Part shown: positions 57,746-64,000 of the stretch, piece after piece | Numbering within the stretch: position 1 is the stretch's first letter | Layout of the letters: each line of letters begins with the position of its first letter | From: Spirodela intermedia | Taxonomy: Eukaryota; Streptophyta; Magnoliopsida; Alismatales; Araceae | Direction of reading: 5' to 3' | Length of the DNA: 64,000 bases | Assembly (NCBI GenBank): GCA_902729315.2 | Contig: LR746268.1 | Coordinates: 3,837,501-3,901,500, forward strand | Notes under the pieces: generated by a model | The model's input: the letters and a program-made list of their open reading frames with translations, nothing else | What the model was told of the DNA's origin: nothing | The model's database searches: none | Made by a program: the position numbers and the translations under genes

Positions 57746-58942
57746 AAAAATCTAGCTTTAACAATTATAGCCTCTATTCTATGTGCACTTGACTAGTCAC
57801 TACTGTTTGAGATTATGTGTGATGACTCTAATTATGTTATTGGTGCAGTGTTAGGTTAACAAATTGACAAAAAACCTATAGTGATATACTATGCTAGTCA
57901 TACCATATCTAGAGAACAATTTAACTATACAACCACAAAAAAAGAGCACTTGAGAAATCGTTTTTGCCCTTGAGAAATTTTGATCATATTTTCTAGGAGC
58001 CAAAATTATTATTTATTCAGACCATTCAGCATTGAATTATTTACTCACCATATGAGAAACCAAACCTAGGCTAATTCATTGGATCCTTCTACTATAGGAA
58101 TTTGATATTGAAATTTGAGATAAAAAAAGGTTTAAAAATATAGTAGTAGATCATTTATCATGATTAAACAATACTGATAACACCCCACTACATAATTTCT
58201 TCCCTAATGAATAGCTAGTTACAATAGCACAAACAAGCCCACCATGGTATTCACATATTGTTAACTATCTACTCACAAGACAACTCCTCATTGACTTGTC
58301 AAAATCTATCAAAGATTTCTTATTTTTTGAATTAAAATATTACTCTTTAGATGATTCAAAATTATTTTATTTAGGACCTAAACTGATTTTTAGATGATGT
58401 GTACCTAAAGAAGAATATAAAAGTATATTAGATTTCTATCATACTTTAGCATATGGTAGCCCCTTTTAAGTCATAGAACTGCAGCCAAGGTTTTGAAAAG
58501 TGGGTTTCATTAGCCCACTTTATTAAAAAACTCATTTGAATATTGCAAAACCTACAGTAAGTGTCAAGCATCCGTTAGCATCTCCAAGCGAGATGTTATG
58601 CCTTTAAATCTGAGTTTAGTAGTAGAACTCTTCAACATATGGGCGGCATTGACTATATGGGACCTTTCCCCCAATCTTTTGGATATGAATAAATTCTCTT
58701 AGCTGTTGATTATGTGTCTAAGTGAGTGGAAGCAATACCCACTCAAACTAATGACCAAAAAGTAGTCATTGGATTTATTCAAGTCATATTTTTTCTTGAT
58801 TTGATTGCCCACAAGCCATCATCATTGATGGATGGAAACATTTTACAACTAATCAATTTTCTTCTCTCTTGATGAAATATAGGGTGAAGCACAAAATGAC
58901 CACCTCATATCATCATCAATCCAGTCAGTAGCCGAAGGTATC
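57746..58942 (+). pseudogene. RNase H and integrase N-terminal half, second Athila-like element
   Basis: RNase H: SLLFEIMCDDSNYVIGAVLG, KPIVIYYASHTISREQFNY and a degraded FRPFSIELF. Then linker text SPPWYSHIVNYL and integrase pieces such as DYMGPFPQSFGYE, LAVDYVSK, AIPTQTNDQKVVI and PQAIIIDGWKHFTTNQF. The frame is broken many times. It ends at LTR I. Confidence 0.82.
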
Positions 58943-60553
58943 TAATAAGTCTTCATTATCATGAGTTAATAATTAGTAAATAGTATAGTTTTAGCCTTAA
59001 CTCATGATAAATAGACTTATATTTGTGTTAAAGTGTGTAAAGTTATTTTCAGTTGATTAACGTGAATTTTTAGGTAATTATGTGATTTTATATGAATTTA
59101 TATGATTTTTATAGTCTTACTTTTGAGATAAATAAAGAAAAATAAATTAAAATAAAAATAAGATAAAATGAGAGGGACCCACTGGCCAGCTAGGCTGCAA
59201 GCAGGTTAGAAGCGTAGTTAGGGAGTAGCTGCGAGTAGGGGCACGAGTGGCTTGGACCAATAGGGGCATGTGTGTGTCGCTCTCCTTTCACCTCACCGGT
59301 GGTCAGCTAGCTGTGGGGGCAAGGAGTGGTCGTACATGCGCGAGAAAGGGACTTGCTTAGAAATATAACATTACTATATAGTCGCTCGAAAATTCAGTGC
59401 ACAAGTGATGTAGGACCAAACCCGCGTCACCTTCCCCAAAAGGGGTGGGCAACTGGTGCGGGTTCAAATCCTCCTAGAGCCAAAATTCATATTTTTTATA
59501 TGATTATCATGACTTTCTTGCAGATCTCTGGTGAAGGATTAAGCAACCAAAATTGTTGGATCATCAGTGAAAATCTTGTCAGTGCAATTCACAAAACATT
59601 ATTACTAAAATTGTTGAATGATTTGTGATAAAAAGATTGTGAATCCATTGAGTAAAGCATCTCTGATTAATTGACGAACAAGCCGTCGTCGAGAAGAGGA
59701 CGATCCACTAGGAGATGAGTCCCCACCTCTTGAGAGCATACCGGATGCGATGAAGAGCCTCCTCTTGCTACACGGACTTGAGGATGAAGCTCCCTGACAT
59801 GCGCCCCACCTCCATCCAACTCCTCTCCATCGGGTGACAGCCGTCTAAGAGCCGCAAAGTCGCCGTTTTTCTGCTCTGTTGGGTGACAACCGTCAAAGAT
59901 GATTCAACAATCCATTTCATTGATCTCTAGACTTTGCAAAGAGATCTAGAGATTATCCACATCATCTTTGTCCAAGGAGAGCCTTCGAGGCTGTGGACAC
60001 TACACGACAATCTTCTCGAATGCTCAAGATTCTGGTGCATCACTACCGTGAAGTCGGAACTCTGTTTTCTTACTCTAACCTTAATTTCTATTTCATTTAG
60101 TGATAATTTGTTTATTTTAAATTTACCAAGATATACTTCATTCTATTATGATTCTTCTAACTTTTAGAGATCTTAATTTGATCAATTAAATTATTTGTAA
60201 TCACTTACATAAGAATTGTCAGGTGGAACTCTATTTTCACTTGATTCACATTTGCTAGGTGTTGACATCATCGTGACATCCACACTCTTTTTTTTTCTGT
60301 GAATTTTAAATATATTTTCTTTTTATTTCTTAGTATACAATTTATAGAAAATAGTATTCTTTGTAAAAAATTCTGAATAATTACCATATATTATATTACA
60401 TCCCTTGATTGACTTAGAAACTTATCGCTATTTTTGGAAGTTTTATTGAATTATAATTGATATATTTGTTCAGAAATACTTTTAAATATTTAAAAAATTT
60501 TATTTTCTAATTTATAATTTTAGATTTTGATATACAATGACTAAGTCACGTCA
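58943..60553 (+). repeat. Solo LTR I of the Athila-like family, plus orientation
   Basis: Starts TAATAAGTCTTCATTATC (first G lost) and ends CTAAGTCACGTCA. Flanks are GTATC (58938-58942) and ATATC (60554-60558), 4 of 5 matching. On the minus strand it keeps a USE-like GGTCCTACATCA and TATATAG. Confidence 0.9.
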
Positions 60554-61110
60554 ATATCTATAGAGAAATTAAACATATCCTAGAAAAGATAGTACGACTA
60601 GATAAGAGAGACTGATGTGCACGCTTAAATGATACTCTTTGAGCATATAAGACTGCCTATAAGACAGCTCTAAATATGTCCCCATTTAGGTTAGTATTTG
60701 AGAAATCGTGTCATCTTCTAATTGAATTAGAACATAAGGCATATTGAGCTATCTAACAATTAAACTTTGATTTAGTTCAAGTAGATCAAAATAGGATATT
60801 ACAATTAGAAGGGCTAGATGAACTCCGAAATGAGGCAAATGAAAATTCAAAGATTTATGAAGCCAAAACTAAGGCATTCATGATCAACACACATCATCAA
60901 CAGTTCTCTTTGAATTAGAGAATTTAGCTTTACAACTCTAGGCTTTGCCTCTTTCTTGAAAAATTAAACTCTAGGTGGGATGGACCATATAATCAATATA
61001 GAAGAACATGGTTCATTGAACATCCTAAGTCAAGCCAAACTTTCAAGATTAATGCCCAAATACTTAGACCTTACTTTGAGCATGAACTTAAACCAAAAAG
61101 AGAATCTATT
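60554..61110 (+). pseudogene. Integrase C-terminal half, second Athila-like element
   Basis: Resumes in register: REIKHILEKIVRLDKRD, then [31 protein letters not shown] and LEGLDELRNEANENSKIYEA, followed by a KAFMI-type segment and the GP-like end. Stops present. Confidence 0.82.
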
Positions 61111-62538
61111 TCTCTACAGTGATTTTGACAAACAAAATCTGTCTAGCAGATGACATTAACTTTAGTGCTTACTGAGAGGCAACTCAGGTCATATTTGGTT
61201 TCTTTTGTTCTATTTTGTTCTTGTTTTGCATATTCCAGCAGCTAACCATTAGTTAATGCAGAACATCTTTTTAGCCAGAACTCAATTTCAACAAGTTTAT
61301 GATTATTGCTGCGACAATCTACATATAATTGTCAATAGTAATCTCTCTTATATGCCTCCATACTTTTTTTTAGTATTAGCATATTTGATACCATTGAGGA
61401 CAATGTTGTCCTAAGTTAGGGGGTGATAATTTCAAAATGTTGCATATATTTGATACCATTGATTTTAGAATGTTGCATTCATTTCAAAAATATTGCACAC
61501 ATGTTTGCAAACTCATAGAGAATTTTAGAATGCATATTTTTCATTTTGACTATATGATTGTGCCAAATTGAGGTAGTAGAAATGATTTTGAACCTAAACA
61601 TGTTAAGATAGTTAGCTAGATTAGTACCAAGAAGAGAGATTGTTCATATCAAAATATTCTCAAGGTACATAGTAAGTTGCATGGAGTAGATCTTATAGAA
61701 CTACATTTCAAGTCTTGACTTTCATGATCTTCTTGCTATGAGAGAATCTTGTTGAAAACTTAGTTTGACTAAAGTCATAGAAACTCAATCAATGAAATTG
61801 TGAGGAGAAGAATCTTAAACCTTAGTACATTCTTGATAGATCATCTTACACAGTAGAGTGAAAGGCCCAAATAAAACACAAATACAGAATTTTCCACTTG
61901 TCCTGTGGAGCCTATCCACATGCATGTTTAGGACAAGTTCAATAAGATACCAATTTGCTATAGGGGTTTCCTACTTGTCCCATGGAGGCTTTTCACATGC
62001 ACGTTTTCGACATGTAAAGAACAAATTGGGAAAACCTATACTACAAGTGAAAAAAAATGAAAAATAAAAAATAGAAAAATAAAAATAGAAAAATAAAAAT
62101 AGAAAAATAAAAAATAGAAAAATCACAAATTTCTATTAGAATGTTGGTGTAATAAATAAGAGGTGAGATAGAATCTTCAAATCATATGCTCAAAGATTGT
62201 AATTATATGATAGAAGTTACTCTAAGGATGTAGATGAGCTTTCAATCTTGTAACAGACAATGTTAGTTGTGGAAGGAATTTTAGTTTTGTAAGTGAAATG
62301 AAATGGAACCTATGCTGGTATCTCAATGAGTATTCAAATACAGAAATCTCAATTCAACTACAAAATCTAGCAAAGAAATTCACAGCATTGGAAGATCCAT
62401 CATTTTGAACATCAATTTTTGCCATCATTAGATATTTATCAGTTGGCAACAGTCATGAAAACATGACATATGGTTAAGCTCAAAATTTATTCTAAAGATC
62501 ATTACTAAGGGACTAGTAATGAGGTAAGTTGAGGGGTG
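61111..62538 (+). other. 3' non-coding region of the second Athila-like element
   Basis: Holds CATTGAGGACAATG (61392-61405) followed by a PPT-like AAGTTAGGGGGTGA. It also has two copies of a roughly 47-nt CACTTGTCC-type segment 76 bp apart (from 61891 and 61967), and a 14-bp minisatellite of AAAAATAGAAAAAT at 62062-62125. The true PPT is GTAAGTTGAGGGGTG at 62524-62538. Confidence 0.7.
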
Positions 62539-62803
62539 TGATAAAGCCTCAATATTATATGATAGGATATGCATATTTGATATGACTATACTTTAAATGT
62601 CTTAATAAAAACATACATTCGATGTAAGCATGTTGTTTATGTGAAATTATATTGTTTACTAAATTACATATAAAAATATCAAATTTTATATATTTTATGA
62701 TATGTATATTCTATTGAATCAAAAGATTTTTTTATGTAATACTAGATATTCTAATAGATGGAAAAATTATATTTACATGTAGGGAAATTAGAAGAAGGGT
62801 AGT
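62539..62803 (+). repeat. 3' LTR of the second Athila-like element, first 265 bp
   Basis: Begins TGATAAAGCCTCAATATTAT and follows the 5' LTR closely until LTR J interrupts it after GAAGAAGGGTAGT. Confidence 0.88.
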
Positions 62804-64000
62804 TGACGTGATTCAGTCATTGTATAGTAAATCACGCAAATTTAAAATTTATAAAACTAGAAAATATGAATTTTTAGATATTTAGAAGTATTTCTGAATA
62901 AATATATCAAGTATAATTCAATAAAACTTTCAAAAATAGTAATAATTTTCCAAGTCAATCACAAAGATGTAATATAATATCTGGTAATTATTCAAAATTT
63001 TTCTCAAAGAATATAATTTTCTATGAATTTTATACTAAGAAATAAAAAGAAAATATATTTAAAATTCTCAAAAAAGAGAAATAAGGATGCAAACGTCAAG
63101 ATGATGTCAGTGCTCGGCAAATGCTAATCGGATAGAAATAAAGTTCTGCCCAACGATTCTTATGTAAGTGATTATAGATGATTTAATTGATCAAATTAAG
63201 ATCTATAAAAGTCATAAGAATTATAATGAAATAAAGTAGATCTTGGTAAATTTAAAATTAACAAATGATCACTAATGAAACGTAAAGTAAGTTGAAGGTA
63301 GGAAAATAGAGTTTTAGCATCGCGGCGACGATGCGTCGGTGATGCACGAAAATCTTGAGCATTCGGGAGGATCGTCGTGTAGTGTCCATGGCTTCGAAGA
63401 CTCTCTTTAGACAAAGACAATGTGGGCAACCTTTAGATCTCCTTGTAAAATCTAGAGATCAATGAAATGGGTCGTCAAATTATCTCTGACAGCTGTCACC
63501 CGGCAGAGTGGAAAAATAGCGACTTTGTGGCTCTCCAATGGCTGTCACCCGATGGAGAGGAGCTGGATGGAGGTGGGGCGCGTGTCAAGGAGCTTTATCC
63601 TCAAGTCCATGTAGTAAGAGGAGGCTCTTCATTGCATCTAGTACACTCTCAGGAGGTGACGACTCGTCTCTTGACAAATCGTCCTCTTCCTGACGACAGC
63701 TTGTTCATTGATCAATCGAAGATGCTTTACTCAATGGATTCGTGATCCTTTTATCGCAAATTGTTTAGAAATTTTAGTAACAATGCTTTGTGAATCACGT
63801 TGATGAGATTTTCGTCGATGATCCAGTGATTCTGGTTGCTTAATCCTTCATCGGCGATCTGCAGAAAAGTCGTGATAATCAAATAAAAAAAATATGAGTT
63901 TTGGCTCTTGGAGGGTTTGAACCCACGCTAGTTGCCCTGCCTTTTCTAGGGAAGGTGACGTGGGTTTAGTCCCACATCGGTTGTGTGCCAAAGTTTCTGG
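62804..64000 (-). repeat. LTR J of the Athila-like family, cut by the window edge
   Basis: Starts TGACGTGATTCAGTC. It includes the family's GC-rich block, the B-box-like motif and, at the very end, AGTCCCACATCG (USE) followed by the window edge. Whether it is solo or part of a full element cannot be seen. Confidence 0.88.

Larger units (their letters stand above)
47783..64000 (+). mobile_element. Second Athila-like Ty3/gypsy element, decayed and heavily invaded, runs off the right edge
   Basis: 5' LTR from 47783, 3' LTR from 62539; both begin TGATAAAGCCTCAATATTAT. Between them, on the plus strand, come PR, RT, RNase H and INT fragments of Athila type and a PPT. Gag appears deleted: protease-proximal text begins almost directly after the LTR. 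The interior is broken by LTR F, a roughly 5.5-kb composite insertion with LTRs G and H, and LTR I; its 3' LTR is broken by LTR J. Stops are frequent throughout, so it is older than the level-3 element. The TSD cannot be checked because the 3' end is outside the window. Confidence 0.85.

Overview
This window is nuclear DNA of a flowering plant. The evidence is spliced genes with GT-AG introns, plant-type organelle-targeted proteins (two PPR proteins, a plastid thioredoxin, a lumenal PsbQ-like protein) and nested Ty3/gypsy and Ty1/copia LTR retrotransposons. The very GC-rich single-exon PPR genes set in AT-rich DNA suggest a monocot; this is inference only.

Layout. 1-4466 (minus): 5' part of an eight-exon-visible RIX1/PELP1-type ribosome-biogenesis gene running off the left edge. 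4467-4832: a short divergent promoter with a telo-box and site II elements, shared with a single-exon E-class PPR gene (4833-6926, plus) resembling Arabidopsis MEF9. 7562-9112 (minus): a second intronless PPR gene resembling At2g36730, convergent with the first. 9.2-13.1 kb: AT-rich DNA with a dead gypsy integrase fragment. 13097-14112 (minus): a four-exon atypical Cys/His-rich thioredoxin (ACHT) gene. 14.1-17.3 kb: CT microsatellites, then AT-rich spacer.

17278-45124 is a nest of retrotransposons, each level flanked by a matching 5-bp target-site duplication (TSD). Level 1 is a chromodomain Ty3/gypsy (TSD TGTCC). Level 2 is a Ty1/copia inside its integrase (TSD GTGCA). Level 3 is an Athila-like Ty3/gypsy inside the copia reverse transcriptase (TSD ACAAC). 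Level 4 is a solo LTR of the same Athila-like family inside that element's own 5' LTR (TSD GTAAA). Two more solo LTRs of this family sit in foreign DNA within the copia integrase (TSDs TGAAG, ATGTA).

45850-46661 (minus): a two-exon PsbQ-like gene (PNSL2/3, chloroplast NDH lumenal subunit), an apparently intact gene between the two nests. 47783 to the right edge: a second, more decayed Athila-like element whose PR, RT, RNase H and INT are split by further insertions, including five more LTRs of the level-3 family.

The most unusual signal is the roughly 1.6-1.9 kb LTR family present at ten sites. Antisense to the retrotransposon it carries a plant snRNA-type USE (AGTCCCACATCG) 25 bp upstream of TATATAG, then a long GC-rich hairpin and T-runs: the layout of a plant Pol III external promoter with a short structured transcript. 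The same block read in the sense direction can be the element's own Pol II promoter, so the Pol III reading is a testable hypothesis. The LTR also has a nested palindrome at its tip, a B-box-like motif and, in one copy, a 144-bp triplication.
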